64,000 bases of DNA from Micromonospora okii (GCF_020884795.1 NZ_BBZF01000024.1:132717-196716); one strand, 5' to 3'. Positions 55,265 to 63,648 are shown, numbered from the stretch's first letter. Notes: generated by a model not told the origin, from the sequence alone. Made by a program: numbers and translations.

Positions 55265-56131
55265 CTAGGCGGGGTCGGCCAGGCCGGCGGCGAGGCGCGC
55301 CGCCCGGGCCTTCGCGGCCTGCTGGAGCGGGCCCTCCCGCCAGCGGCGCGGCAGGGCCGCCAGGCCGAGCCGCAGGGCGCGGACGGTCACGTCGGCCGAC
55401 AGTTCGGTGGTCGGCAGCCCCAGCCCGCCGTACATCCGCCGGGCCCAGGGTGGCAGCAGCGCGAACGCGGTGCCGGCGACGCCGAGGTAGGCCAGGCGGG
55501 GCGGGCCGAGGTTGACGCCGATGCGGGCCGGGAGGCTGAGCTTCCACGGCAGGGGCGGCGCGGCGAGGAAGAGAGCCGTCTCCGCGGCCTGCCGGGTGAT
55601 CCGCAGCTCCGGCCGGATGCGCCGGTAGTACTCCGCCACCTCGGCCGCCGTGCCCGGCACGTCGGCCGGGTCCAGCCCGACCAGGGCCGCCGCCCGGCGC
55701 TGCTCGGTGTAGTAGCCGTCGACCTCGGCGTCGGTCAGCGGGAGGCCGGCCCGGCGGGCGGTGCCGAGGAAGGACTCCACCTCGGTGACGTGCACCCAGC
55801 GCAGCAGCTCCGGGTCGTCGATGCGGAACTCCTCCCCGGTGAACGGGTCGGTGGCCCGCAGCCGGCCGTGCAGCCGGCGCAGCCGCGCCCCGGCGGCCTC
55901 CGCCTCGGCGGTGGTGCCGTAGATGACGGTGGCGACGTAGGTGGAGGTGCGTACGAGCCGGCCCCACGCGTCCGTGCGGTAGCTGCTGTTCCGCGCCACC
56001 CCGGCCATGGCCCGGGGGTGCAGCGCCTGGAGGTAGAGCGAGCGCAGGCCCGCGACGATCAGGATCGGCTCCTCGTGCACCTTCCACGTCACCGATCCGG
56101 GACCGAACAGGCCGAGGTCATCGGAGTCCAC
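55265..56131 (-). CDS. MpaB/DUF2236 oxygenase-family protein (288 aa)
   Basis: The family signature is present: GPGSVTWKVHEEPILIVAGLRSLYLQALHPRAMAGVARNSSYRTDAWGRLVRTSTYVATVIYG, RIDDPELLRWVHVTEVESFL, and a C-terminal helical part. The R-HxxT-like and HP residues relate to b-type haem oxygenases such as rubber oxygenase Lcp. Most members are uncharacterised. GTG start at 56131; the gene ends immediately beside the 44-bp repeat array. Confidence 0.85.
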   Translation of the reverse strand: MDSDDLGLFGPGSVTWKVHEEPILIVAGLRSLYLQALHPRAMAGVARNSSYRTDAWGRLVRTSTYVATVIYGTTAEAEAAGARLRRLHGRLRATDPFTGEEFRIDDPELLRWVHVTEVESFLGTARRAGLPLTDAEVDGYYTEQRRAAALVGLDPADVPGTAAEVAEYYRRIRPELRITRQAAETALFLAAPPLPWKLSLPARIGVNLGPPRLAYLGVAGTAFALLPPWARRMYGGLGLPTTELSADVTVRALRLGLAALPRRWREGPLQQAAKARAARLAAGLADPA

Positions 56132-56203
56132 CCGACCAAGGGTGCCACGCCGGTCCGGACGGGCCGGAAGTCGCCGGGGCGGGAGCGGACGTGGCCGGGC
56201 GGG

Positions 56204-56641
56204 TCAGACGTCGGCGGTGCGGCGTCGCTGGCAGGTCGGGCAGAGGCCCCAGAAGGTCACCTCGGCCTCGTCCACCTCGAAGCCGTGGGCGGTGTTCGGG
56301 TCGAGGCAGGGCGCCGCGCCCACCGCGCAGTCGATGTCGGCGATCTCACCGCAGCCCCGGCAGACCACGTGGTGGTGGTTGTCGCCGGCCCGGGCCTCGT
56401 ACCGGGCGGGGCTGCCGGCCGGCTCGAGCCGGCGGGAGAGCCCGGCGCGGGACAGCGCGCCGAGGACGTCGTAGACGGCCTGGGTGGAGACGGAGTCGAG
56501 GCGCTTGCGCACCCGGCGGGTGATCTCGTCCACCTCCAGGTGGCCGCCCTCGGCGAGGACGCCAAGCACGGCGAGGCGCGGTCGGGTGACCCGCAGGCCC
56601 CTCGACCGGAGCAGTTCCTCACCACCGGGCACGCGTCCCAT
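56204..56641 (-). CDS. furA: Fur-family regulator of the FurA/CatR type (145 aa)
   Basis: The winged helix (RSRGLRVTRPRLAVLGVLAEGGHLEVDEITRRVRKRLDSVSTQAVYDVLGALSRAGLSRRLEPAG) is followed by the metal-binding dimer domain (ARYEARAGDNHHHVVCRGCGEIADIDCAVGAAPCLDP and LCPTCQRRR). Two CxxC pairs bind structural zinc. The sequence is closest to FurA, the redox-sensing repressor of catalase-peroxidase. The usual katG neighbour is absent here. ATG 56641 starts the conserved part; an upstream in-frame start would add 9 residues. Confidence 0.88.
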   Translation of the reverse strand: MGRVPGGEELLRSRGLRVTRPRLAVLGVLAEGGHLEVDEITRRVRKRLDSVSTQAVYDVLGALSRAGLSRRLEPAGSPARYEARAGDNHHHVVCRGCGEIADIDCAVGAAPCLDPNTAHGFEVDEAEVTFWGLCPTCQRRRTADV

Positions 56642-56877
56642 GACAGCACGGCCCCCAGCAGGGGACAAGCGAGCTGGGCGCGGGGGTGGCCCGCGCCACA
56701 GCCCGACCGACCCGAAGGCGGTCGCCGCCGCGTAGCGAAACGACCGCAGATTGTTGCCGGAACGCTGAACCGGACCCGACCAGCGCGCGTGTACCCGGTC
56801 GTCAGAACCGTCGTTGGGGGCCGCGTCGTCGTACGCCGGCCCGCCGCGACGGACCGCGTCCGCCGCCGGAGGTGACG

Positions 56878-57357
56878 GTGTTGAGGGATGTCAACGGGCT
56901 GCCCACCCACGTCCTGGTTATCCACGCGACAGTGGTGTTCGTGCCGTTGCTGGCGCTGCTCGCCGCCGCCTACGGGCTGGTGCCGAAGTGGCGTGCCCGG
57001 CTGGGTTGGGCGGTGACGATCCTCGCGGTACTCACCCCGATCGTCACGGTGGTGTCGACCGTATCCGGCAAGGCGCTGCAGGAGACGTTCCAGGAGAAGG
57101 GCTTCGACCCGTCCCTGCTCGCCCAGATCAGCGCGCACGCCGACTACGGGGGGAGGCTGCTCTGGTTCACCCTCGGCCTGGCGGTCGCGACCATCCTCCT
57201 GCTGCTGGTCACCCGTGGCGACCGGGTCTCCCGCCTGCCGTCCTGGGTGCCCCTGCTGCTGACTGTGGTGGTGATCGCGCTCGGCGCGGCCGCGCTGGTC
57301 TACGTCTACCTGACCGGCGACTCCGGCGCCGAGGCGGCCTGGGGCCAGATCCTCTGA
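56878..57357 (+). CDS. DUF2231-type four-helix membrane protein (159 aa)
   Basis: The N-terminus VLRDVNGLPTHVLVIHATVVFVPLLALLAAAYGL with the conserved PxHxxxVH pattern, followed by three more helices (LGWAVTILAVLTPIVTVVSTVSG, LLWFTLGLAVATILLLLVTRG, WVPLLLTVVVIALGAAALVYVYLTG), identifies DUF2231. Such proteins may bind haem or quinone through the histidines; function is not shown. GGAGG at 56868-56872 favours GTG 56878 (TTG 56881 is possible). It is divergent from furA. Confidence 0.83.
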   Translation: MLRDVNGLPTHVLVIHATVVFVPLLALLAAAYGLVPKWRARLGWAVTILAVLTPIVTVVSTVSGKALQETFQEKGFDPSLLAQISAHADYGGRLLWFTLGLAVATILLLLVTRGDRVSRLPSWVPLLLTVVVIALGAAALVYVYLTGDSGAEAAWGQIL

Positions 57358-57452
57358 CCGGCTGGCACCCGCGCCTGTCATGCCGCCCGGCACCCGCGCC
57401 TGCCGCGTCGGCCGGTGCCCGCGCCCGTCACGTCGGCCGAGGCCCGGGGCCC

Positions 57453-57794
57453 TCAGAAGATCGCGCGGGAGCAGAGCAGGCAGACCAGGGCGACCAGCAC
57501 CACGGCGACGACCCCGCCGACGCCCCAGGTGACCCGCTGCGCCCGCTGCTCCGCCGCGTCCAGCTCGGCCATGTCCTGCGGCGGGAGGCGTCGGGGCGGG
57601 GCCGGTTGCACGTGCACCGGGGGCCGCCAGCCGGGCAGCGGGGGCGTGCCGGCCGGCGGCCCGCCGTACCCGGCGGCCGGGCCGCCGGTGCCGCCCGGCG
57701 GCACCGGTCCGGCCGGCGCGCCGCCGGTGCCGGCGTGCTCCGGCGGACGGCGCCAGTAGTCGTCCTCGGGCCGGTCACCGCTGGGCGTCGTCAC
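57453..57794 (-). CDS. small proline-rich membrane protein (113 aa)
   Basis: A Pro/Gly-rich N-terminus (DYWRRPPEHAGTGGAPAGPVPPGG through LPGWRPPVHVQPAPPRRLPP) precedes DMAELDAAEQRAQRVTWGVGGVVAVVLVALVCLLCSRAIF with one C-terminal helix. Its leaderless start is supported by TAGCGT (complement of 57803-57808) ending 8 bases before GTG 57794. Similar small tail-anchored proteins occur in Micromonosporaceae. Function is unknown. Confidence 0.72.
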   Translation of the reverse strand: MTTPSGDRPEDDYWRRPPEHAGTGGAPAGPVPPGGTGGPAAGYGGPPAGTPPLPGWRPPVHVQPAPPRRLPPQDMAELDAAEQRAQRVTWGVGGVVAVVLVALVCLLCSRAIF

Positions 57795-57854
57795 GCCGTC
57801 CGACGCTACCAACACCGCAGGCGCGTGGCCGGCCGGACGCGGGCCGGGCCCGGG

Positions 57855-57860
57855 TAGTCT
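57855..57860 (+). promoter_or_regulatory. -10 box of leaderless 58-aa gene
   Basis: TAGTCT ends 8 bases before GTG 57869. The divergent gene's own box is only 46 bases away. Confidence 0.55.
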
Positions 57861-57868
57861 TGCCGCTC

Positions 57869-58045
57869 GTGAGCATCGACCCGGGGACGCAGGCACGCGG
57901 CGACGACGACCGCGCCGTCGACCTGAGCGAGGACTTCGTGGTGCTGCCCGAGCAGACCTCCGACGACACCGACCGGGGTTGGGGCGAGTCGTCCGGCGGC
58001 AACGACGACTGGCTGCTCGCCGAGCGCCCCCCGCACTGGGGCTGA
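57869..58045 (+). CDS. small acidic hypothetical protein (58 aa)
   Basis: The sequence VSIDPGTQARGDDDRAVDLS through EDFVVLPEQTSDDTDRGWGESSGGNDDWLLAERPPHWG is strongly acidic, with no membrane segment. The C-terminal DDWLLAERPPHWG looks conserved. The leaderless promoter and codon use support a real gene. Function is unknown. It is followed by the 21-bp inverted repeat. Confidence 0.7.
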   Translation: MSIDPGTQARGDDDRAVDLSEDFVVLPEQTSDDTDRGWGESSGGNDDWLLAERPPHWG

Positions 58046-58082
58046 CCGCCCCGCCGGGCCGCCCTCGGTCGGCAGACAAGGT

Positions 58083-58137
58083 GATCAAGAGGTTTGCGTC
58101 GGGAAACCAGCCGGACCCCGACGCAAACCTCTTGATC
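58083..58137. repeat. perfect 21-bp inverted repeat, 13-base loop
   Basis: The left arm at 58083-58103 starts GATCAAGAGGTTTGCGTC. The right arm at 58117-58137 is its exact complement. The AT-rich core (AAGAGGTTTGC) is unlike the local 73% GC. It looks like a miniature mobile or dispersed intergenic element and would also act as a terminator between the convergent genes. Confidence 0.85.
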
Positions 58138-58138
58138 G

Positions 58139-58197
58139 GCTCCGCGCAGGGCCTCGGCTCCGCGCAGGGCCGAAGGCCCTGCGCAGGCCGCCTGCGC
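58139..58197. repeat. GC-rich duplicated hairpins after the inverted repeat
   Basis: GGCTCCGCGCAGGGCC occurs twice in a row (58139-58154, 58156-58171). Then GCGCAGGGCC/GGCCCTGCGC (58162-58184) and GCGCAGG/CCTGCGC (58181-58197) give overlapping hairpins. This is probably the terminator of the minus-strand gene ending at 58232. Confidence 0.65.
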
Positions 58198-58231
58198 GGC
58201 AGGGCGGGTGGCGGTTCGGTGCCGGGGTGGG

Positions 58232-58792
58232 TCAGTTGCGGATCATGATGGCGAAGCGGGTGTTGTCCGGGAGGGTGACGGCCTTGCGTGCCTGGGGCGG
58301 GGACAGCGCCAGGTAGAGGGCCGAGGAGCCGTCCGTCGCGTCGGCCCCGATGACGTCGAGCACCAGCGCGCCGGGGGCCACCAAACCCGCCCCGCCGGGC
58401 GGGCCGCCGGCCGGCACCGCGAGCAGGTCGACCCGGGCGCCGGGGCGGACCACCGCGAGGGCGGCGGGCTCGGCCAGTCGGATCGGGACGCCGACCGCCC
58501 CGTCGGGCAGCGGCAGCGCGGACGGCGGTGCCCCGGGGCCGGGAGGGGACGCCCGCCCGTGGGAGGCGGACGTGCCGGACGGCGCGGTGCCGGAGCCGGT
58601 AGGCGGGCCGCCCGGAGGTCGCGTTGCGGCCGAGCCGGGTGACGCTGCCGGTGGCGGTGGGCAGCCAGGCGGGGCGTGCAGGACGGCGGCGGCGAGGCCG
58701 AGCAGGGCGGCGACCAGCGCGGCGCGCAGCAGGGCCGACCGCCCGGGGAGCCGGGGCCGCCGTACCGGACGTAGTGACCCGGTGTCCGCCAC
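58232..58792 (-). CDS. CpaB/SAF-domain-like membrane protein (186 aa)
   Basis: One N-terminal helix (RSALLRAALVAALLGLAAAVL) precedes a Pro/Gly linker and a C-terminal domain AVGVPIRLAEPAALAVVRPGARVDLLAVPAGG...APGALVLDVIGADATDGSSALYLALSPPQARKAVTLPDNTRFAIMIRN. That pattern matches the RcpC/CpaB domain of Flp pilus assembly proteins. No other pilus genes are adjacent, so the role is uncertain. GGGAGGG close to GTG 58792 selects this start. Confidence 0.72.
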   Translation of the reverse strand: MADTGSLRPVRRPRLPGRSALLRAALVAALLGLAAAVLHAPPGCPPPPAASPGSAATRPPGGPPTGSGTAPSGTSASHGRASPPGPGAPPSALPLPDGAVGVPIRLAEPAALAVVRPGARVDLLAVPAGGPPGGAGLVAPGALVLDVIGADATDGSSALYLALSPPQARKAVTLPDNTRFAIMIRN

Positions 58793-58991
58793 GGAGCCCT
58801 CCCGCCCCGCCCCGGCGAGTGTCGGGGCGTCCGCCTTCGTCCCCGCGCCGCGACGGCGTCGGGAGCAGCAGGCTAGCCGGGAAGCAGTCGGCCCCGCCCG
58901 CGTCGGGGCGGGGCCTGTGGACAACGGAGCCGGCTGTGGACGACCCCCACCGGGCCCGATGATCTGCTAAGGGCGCGGAGCCGGTGGCCGG

Positions 58992-59381
58992 TCAGGAAGC
59001 GCCGGAGCCGGTGGCGGCCGACGCCTTCGCTGAGCCGCCCGAGGACGACGACCCCGACGACGAGCCGGACGACCCGGACGAGGACCCGTTGGACGACGAA
59101 CCCGAGGACGCGCCCGCCGACCCGCTCGACGAGCCGGAGTCGCCACCGGAGGACGACTCGGACTTCGCCGGCTTGCCCGTGCCGTTCTTGGCCGGGTCCG
59201 AGCCGGAGCGGGAGTCGGTGCGGTAGAAGCCCGAGCCCTTGAAGACGATGCCGACCGAGTTGAAGACCTTGCGCAGCCGCCCCTCACACGCCGGGCACTC
59301 GGTCAGCGGCTCGGCTGAGAAGGACTGCACCGCCTCGAGCTGGTGGCCGCACGCGGTGCAGGCGTACTGGTACGTGGGCAC
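58992..59381 (-). CDS. FmdB-family zinc-ribbon protein with Ser/Gly tail (129 aa)
   Basis: VPTYQYACTACGHQLEAVQSFSAEPLTECPACEGRLRKVFNSVGIVFKGSGFYRTDSR is the FmdB/CxxC-CxxC regulatory-type zinc ribbon. The last 65 residues are almost pure Ser/Gly (SSSGGDSGSSSGSAG...). It corresponds to Rv0991c, which in M. tuberculosis sits by Rv0992c, galU and moeA1, the same order as here. GGAGGA lies 5 bases before GTG 59381. The homologue is linked to protein quality control. Confidence 0.88.
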   Translation of the reverse strand: MPTYQYACTACGHQLEAVQSFSAEPLTECPACEGRLRKVFNSVGIVFKGSGFYRTDSRSGSDPAKNGTGKPAKSESSSGGDSGSSSGSAGASSGSSSNGSSSGSSGSSSGSSSSGGSAKASAATGSGAS

Positions 59382-59420
59382 GTTCTCCTCCGGATCTGGC
59401 ACGGCCGGTTGGCACTCGAC

Positions 59421-60107
59421 TCATTCGAGTGCCAATGGTGCGTCATCGGACCCGGGTTCGTCCAGCGGAAGTCCCGGGACCGCCACGGAGTCGCCCGTCA
59501 GCGTACGCAGGCCGCCGCCGGGGGTCACCACCGCGCGGACCGAGCGGTCGTGCGGCTCGACGGGGAGGCGTTCGCGCAGCTCACCGTCGTGCAGCAGGGC
59601 CACCGTCAGGGCGGTGTCGCCGACCCGGGCGAGCGCCCGGTCGTACGAGCCGCCGCCGCGCCCCAGCCGCCGCCCGCGCCGGTCCACCGCCAAGGCCGGC
59701 ACCAGCACGAGCCGCGCTCCGGCCACCGCCGAGGGGCCGAGCCGGGGGCCGGTCGGCTCCCGCAACCCGCGCCCGGCCGCCACCAGACAGCCCGGCCCCG
59801 AGTACGCCGCCCAGTCCAGGTCCAGATCGTCGCGCAGCACGGGCAGGAGCAGCTCGCCCCCGGGCGGCAGCGCCGCACGAAGCGCCTCGGGAAGCCCGGG
59901 GCCGCCCGGCTCGGAGCCGACCGGGACGTACGCGGTCATCCGGGCGGGACGCAGCCGGCGTACCAGGTCGGTCAGCGTGGCCCGGACGCGCGCCGCCGCC
60001 TCCGCGCGGGCCTCGGCGGGCAGCGCGTGGCGGCGGGCGAGCAGCTCGCGCCGGGCGCCGCGCTTCGCCTCACGGGCCACTTCCGCTTCATGAGAAAAAT
60101 CAGGCAC
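59421..60107 (-). CDS. 5-formyltetrahydrofolate cyclo-ligase (228 aa)
   Basis: This enzyme converts 5-formyl-THF to 5,10-methenyl-THF with ATP. The core motifs are KRGARRELLARRHALP (substrate/ATP), YVPVGSEPG, LVLVPALAVDRRGRRLGRGGGSYDRAL (the GxGxGYYDR-type loop) and VALLHDGEL. GTG 60107 has CAGGAG 7 bases upstream. It is divergent from the GGDEF gene. It matches Rv0992c in the conserved block with galU and moeA. Confidence 0.92.
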   Translation of the reverse strand: MPDFSHEAEVAREAKRGARRELLARRHALPAEARAEAAARVRATLTDLVRRLRPARMTAYVPVGSEPGGPGLPEALRAALPPGGELLLPVLRDDLDLDWAAYSGPGCLVAAGRGLREPTGPRLGPSAVAGARLVLVPALAVDRRGRRLGRGGGSYDRALARVGDTALTVALLHDGELRERLPVEPHDRSVRAVVTPGGGLRTLTGDSVAVPGLPLDEPGSDDAPLALE

Positions 60108-60189
60108 GCAACACTCCTGACGCAACGTTTGCCGCTCGGTCGCACTGTGTCAGCATCGCTACATCGGGCGCGAACTTCCGGGGGGAGCG

Positions 60190-62682
60190 TTGACGCTACG
60201 CGGGCGGTTGACGGCGGCCTTCCTCGCGGTGGCGCTCGGTCCCGTCCTGCTCGGGGCGTTCTTCGTCGGCTCGACCCTGGCGGCCGTCGACCGCAGCCGC
60301 TCGGCGGAACGGCTCGGCCTGGCCGCCGCGACGGCGCGTACCTCGGTGGACGCCCTCTGCCAGCAGTTGCGCGCGGCGGCCGACGCGGTGGCCCTCGCCG
60401 GCCCCGCCGCCCGGGCGGGCGCGGCCGGACAGGTGGTCAGCCGGGGCCTGGCCGCCGCCGTGCTGGTGACCGACGTGACCGGCAGCCCCGCCTACACCAC
60501 CCCCGGCGCCCCGGCGCGGCCCTGGCGCGACTGCGCCGCCGCCGGCCCGGCCGCCGGCCCGGTCCGGGCCCTCGCCGCCCGGGTGGGGCTGCGCGACCCG
60601 ACCGGCGCGGACCTCGGCACGGTCGCCGCCGCCCAGCCGGTCGACCCGGAGTTCGTGGCCCGGCTGGCGGCGGTCACCGGCGTCGCGGTCACCGTCCTCG
60701 ACGGCGCGCCGGGCGCCGTCCACACCACCGAGGCCCCCCGGGTACGCGACGCGGTGCTCGCCGCCGCCCGCCGGGCCACCGACGACCGGGTCGCCGACAC
60801 GGGCGACGGCCGGTACGTGCGCCGGATCGGCCCGTCGCCGGGGCAGCCGCTGCCACTGGTGCTCTCCGTCCCCAGCGAGCAGCCCCCCGGCCTCTACGCG
60901 GCGCTGGTCGGCGCGGTGGTGCTGGCCGGGCTGCTGGCGGTCGCCGCCGCCTGGCGGCTGGCCCGGGTCACCACCCGCCCGCTGGCGGAGCTGGCGAGCG
61001 CGGTGGACCGGGTGGCCCGTGGCGACCTCGACGCCCGGGTGCCGGTGCGCAGCCGCGACGAGCTGGGCCGGCTGGCCGGCGCGTTCAACCGGATGACCCG
61101 GGAGACCGCCGCCTACGTCCAGGCGCTTACCAGCAGCCGCGACCAGTTGCGCGGGCACCTCGCGGTGCTCGGCGACACCCTGGCCAGCACCCACGACCTG
61201 CACCGCATCCTGCGGGTCATCCTGCGTAGCGCGATCGCCGCCACGGGGGCCCGCGCCGGGGCGGTGCTGCTGGTCGACGGCGGCGCGCTGGTCGGCCAGT
61301 GCGCGGAGGGCCTCGACGGCCGCTGGCCCGACGCGGGGCCGGGCCTCGACGGCCGGCCCGACGTGGGGCCTGGCCTCGACGGGCGCCGGCCCGACGCGGG
61401 GAGGGGGTCCGACGACCGCCGGCCGGACGCCGGGGCGGGGTCGGAGGCGAGCGGGCCGGAGGCGATCGACGCCGGGGCGCTGCGGGTGCCGGTGGGCCGG
61501 GGGATCGTGGGCGCGGTGGCGGCCACCGGCGAGCCGTCCCGGGGCCGGGCCGACCCGTCGGCGGAACCGACGGGGGAGCCGCGCTGCGAGGCGTACGTCG
61601 CGGTGCCCTTCGCCGCCCCCGGCGGCCCGGCCGACCCACCGTCGCGGGCCGGGGCAGAGCAGGCCGGACCGGAGCGGGCCGGGGTGGAGCAGGCCGGACC
61701 GGAGCGGGCCGGGGTGGAACAGGCCGGGTCGGAGCCGGCAGCGGCGCTGGGGGTGCTGGTCCTCTACGACCGGCTCGGCGGGGACGAGTTCGACGACGAC
61801 GACCTGGTGACCCTGCGGACCTTCGCCGGGCACGCGGCGGTGGCGCTGGAGAACGTGCGTATGCACGAGGAGGCCCAGCGGCTCTCCCTGACCGACCCGC
61901 TGACCGGGCTGTGGAACTACCGCTACCTGCGCGAGTCGCTCCGCCGGGAGGTGGAGCGGGCCAGCCGGTTCGGCCGGATGCTCAGCGTCCTCGCCCTGGA
62001 CCTGGACCGCTTCAAGGCGATCAACGACACCTGGGGGCACGCCGCCGGGGATGCCGTGCTCGCCGAGTTCGCCCGTCGGGTCCGCGGCGAGATCCGCGAG
62101 GTGGACCTGGCCTTCCGCCAGGGCGGGGAGGAGTTCGTGGTGCTGCTGCCGGAGACCGACGCCCGGGGGGCGGCCATCGTGGCTGAGCGGCTCGGGGCGG
62201 CCACCCGGGACGTGCCCGTCCCGCTCGACGGGCCCGGCGGCGCGGCCATCAGGGTGACCGTCTCCGTCGGCATCGCCGTGTACCCGGACCACGCGACCAC
62301 CGGCCAGCAGGCCCTCGACGCCGCCGACGTCGCCCTGTACGCGGCGAAGGCGGCCGGCCGGGACACCTGGCGGCTCGCCGAGGCCCGGCCCTGGCCCCCG
62401 GTGGAGGAGATCGTCGTGCCGACGACGTCGGTCAGCCCGCCCGACGGCCTGCCCCGGGCCGGTGCGGCGGCCGATCCACCTGTGACGGCGACCGATCCGC
62501 CGGGTGCGGGGAGCGATCCGGCGGGCACGGCGGCCGATCCGTCCGGCCCGCCGGCCCCCGCCGGGGCGACCGTCGGCCCGCCCGACCGGGGCCCCGGGTG
62601 GCCGGATCCGCCGGTGGCGCGGTCCGGGCCGGGCGGCGCGTCTTCCGGTCCTCACCCGTCGCGGTCCGCCCGTGGCCGATAG
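60190..62682 (+). CDS. membrane diguanylate cyclase: sensor, HAMP, interrupted GAF, GGDEF (830 aa)
   Basis: Two helices (about 9-31 and 235-256) bracket an extracellular sensor domain. A HAMP domain follows (RVTTRPLAELASAVDRVARGDLDARVPVRSRDELGRLAGAFNRM), then a GAF domain from about 325. Low-complexity repeats interrupt it (GLDGRxPDxGP near 378-415 and EQAGPERAGV near 490-515). The GGDEF domain has GGEEF at 645-649, and its inhibitory RxxD site (REVD) lies at the usual distance, so it should make c-di-GMP with product inhibition. The TTG start at 60190 follows a GGGGGGAG run. The last 80 residues are Pro/Ala/Asp-rich. Confidence 0.9.
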   Translation: MTLRGRLTAAFLAVALGPVLLGAFFVGSTLAAVDRSRSAERLGLAAATARTSVDALCQQLRAAADAVALAGPAARAGAAGQVVSRGLAAAVLVTDVTGSPAYTTPGAPARPWRDCAAAGPAAGPVRALAARVGLRDPTGADLGTVAAAQPVDPEFVARLAAVTGVAVTVLDGAPGAVHTTEAPRVRDAVLAAARRATDDRVADTGDGRYVRRIGPSPGQPLPLVLSVPSEQPPGLYAALVGAVVLAGLLAVAAAWRLARVTTRPLAELASAVDRVARGDLDARVPVRSRDELGRLAGAFNRMTRETAAYVQALTSSRDQLRGHLAVLGDTLASTHDLHRILRVILRSAIAATGARAGAVLLVDGGALVGQCAEGLDGRWPDAGPGLDGRPDVGPGLDGRRPDAGRGSDDRRPDAGAGSEASGPEAIDAGALRVPVGRGIVGAVAATGEPSRGRADPSAEPTGEPRCEAYVAVPFAAPGGPADPPSRAGAEQAGPERAGVEQAGPERAGVEQAGSEPAAALGVLVLYDRLGGDEFDDDDLVTLRTFAGHAAVALENVRMHEEAQRLSLTDPLTGLWNYRYLRESLRREVERASRFGRMLSVLALDLDRFKAINDTWGHAAGDAVLAEFARRVRGEIREVDLAFRQGGEEFVVLLPETDARGAAIVAERLGAATRDVPVPLDGPGGAAIRVTVSVGIAVYPDHATTGQQALDAADVALYAAKAAGRDTWRLAEARPWPPVEEIVVPTTSVSPPDGLPRAGAAADPPVTATDPPGAGSDPAGTAADPSGPPAPAGATVGPPDRGPGWPDPPVARSGPGGASSGPHPSRSARGR

Positions 62683-62685
62683 TCT
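62680..62685 (+). promoter_or_regulatory. -10 box of leaderless galU
   Basis: TAGTCT overlaps the stop of the GGDEF gene (TAG 62680-62682) and ends 6 bases before ATG 62692, giving galU its own leaderless promoter. Confidence 0.6.
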
Positions 62686-62691
62686 CGCGAC

Positions 62692-63648
62692 ATGTCGGAG
62701 CACTCAGCGAACCCCTCACCGGCCGCCGCCGGTCGTTCCCGCGCGGTCAAGGCCGTCATCCCGGCCGCCGGCCTGGCCACCCGGTTCCTGCCGGCCACGA
62801 AGGCGGTGCCCAAGGAACTGCTGCCGGTCGTGGACCGGCCGGTGCTGCAGTACATCGTCGAGGAGGCAACCCAGGCCGGCATCGAGGACGTGTTGCTGAT
62901 CACCGGGCGCGGCAAGACATCGATGGTGGACCACTTCGACCGGCGGCCCGACCTGGAGGCCCGGCTGGAGGCGAAGGGCGACGCCGAGCGGCTGGAGGCG
63001 GTGCGCCGCCCCAGCGAGCTGGCCGAGATCTACACCTGCCGCCAGCCCGAGCAGCTCGGCCTCGGCCATGCCGTCGGGTACGCCGAGTCGCACGTCGGCG
63101 ACCAGCCCTTCGCGGTCCTGCTGGGCGACGAGTTCGTCAAGCCGTCCGAGCCGCTGCTGCCGGCGATGCTGGAGCTTCAGGCCCGCACCGGCGGGGTCGT
63201 GCTGGCGTTCTTCGAGGTCGACCCGGCCGAGACCAAGCGGTACGGCATCGCCTCCGTCGAGCCGGCCGAGGCGGAGCTGACCGACGTCGGCGAGGTCGTG
63301 AAGGTCACCGGCATGGTGGAGAAGCCGAAGCCGGAGGACGCGCCGAGCAACCTCGCGGTCCTCGGCCGGTACGTGCTGCCGGGGCGGATCTTCGACGCGA
63401 TCCGGCGCACCGAGCCGGGCAGCGGCGGCGAGATCCAGCTCACCGACGCGATGGAGCTGCTGCGCACCGAGGGCGTCCCGGTGCACGCGATCGTCTACCG
63501 GGGCACCCGCTACGACACGGGAATGCCGCTGGGGTACCTCCAGACGGTGGTGCAGATCGCCGCCGAGCGGGACGACCTCGGAGCCGAGTTCCGCGCCTGG
63601 CTCGGCGAGTTCGTGAAGGCCGACGCGTCGGTCGGTTCTAATACATGA
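62692..63648 (+). CDS. galU: UTP-glucose-1-phosphate uridylyltransferase (318 aa)
   Basis: GalU makes UDP-glucose for cell-wall polysaccharide, trehalose and glycolipid synthesis. AVIPAAGLATRFLPATKAVPKELLPVVDRPVLQYIVEEA is the nucleotide-binding start, then GLGHAVGYAESHVGDQPFAVLLGDEFV, VEKPKPEDAPSNLAVLGRYVL, GGEIQLTDAM and GTRYDTGMPLGYLQ. All conserved residues are present. The ATGA overlap with moeA indicates co-translation. Confidence 0.95.
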   Translation: MSEHSANPSPAAAGRSRAVKAVIPAAGLATRFLPATKAVPKELLPVVDRPVLQYIVEEATQAGIEDVLLITGRGKTSMVDHFDRRPDLEARLEAKGDAERLEAVRRPSELAEIYTCRQPEQLGLGHAVGYAESHVGDQPFAVLLGDEFVKPSEPLLPAMLELQARTGGVVLAFFEVDPAETKRYGIASVEPAEAELTDVGEVVKVTGMVEKPKPEDAPSNLAVLGRYVLPGRIFDAIRRTEPGSGGEIQLTDAMELLRTEGVPVHAIVYRGTRYDTGMPLGYLQTVVQIAAERDDLGAEFRAWLGEFVKADASVGSNT

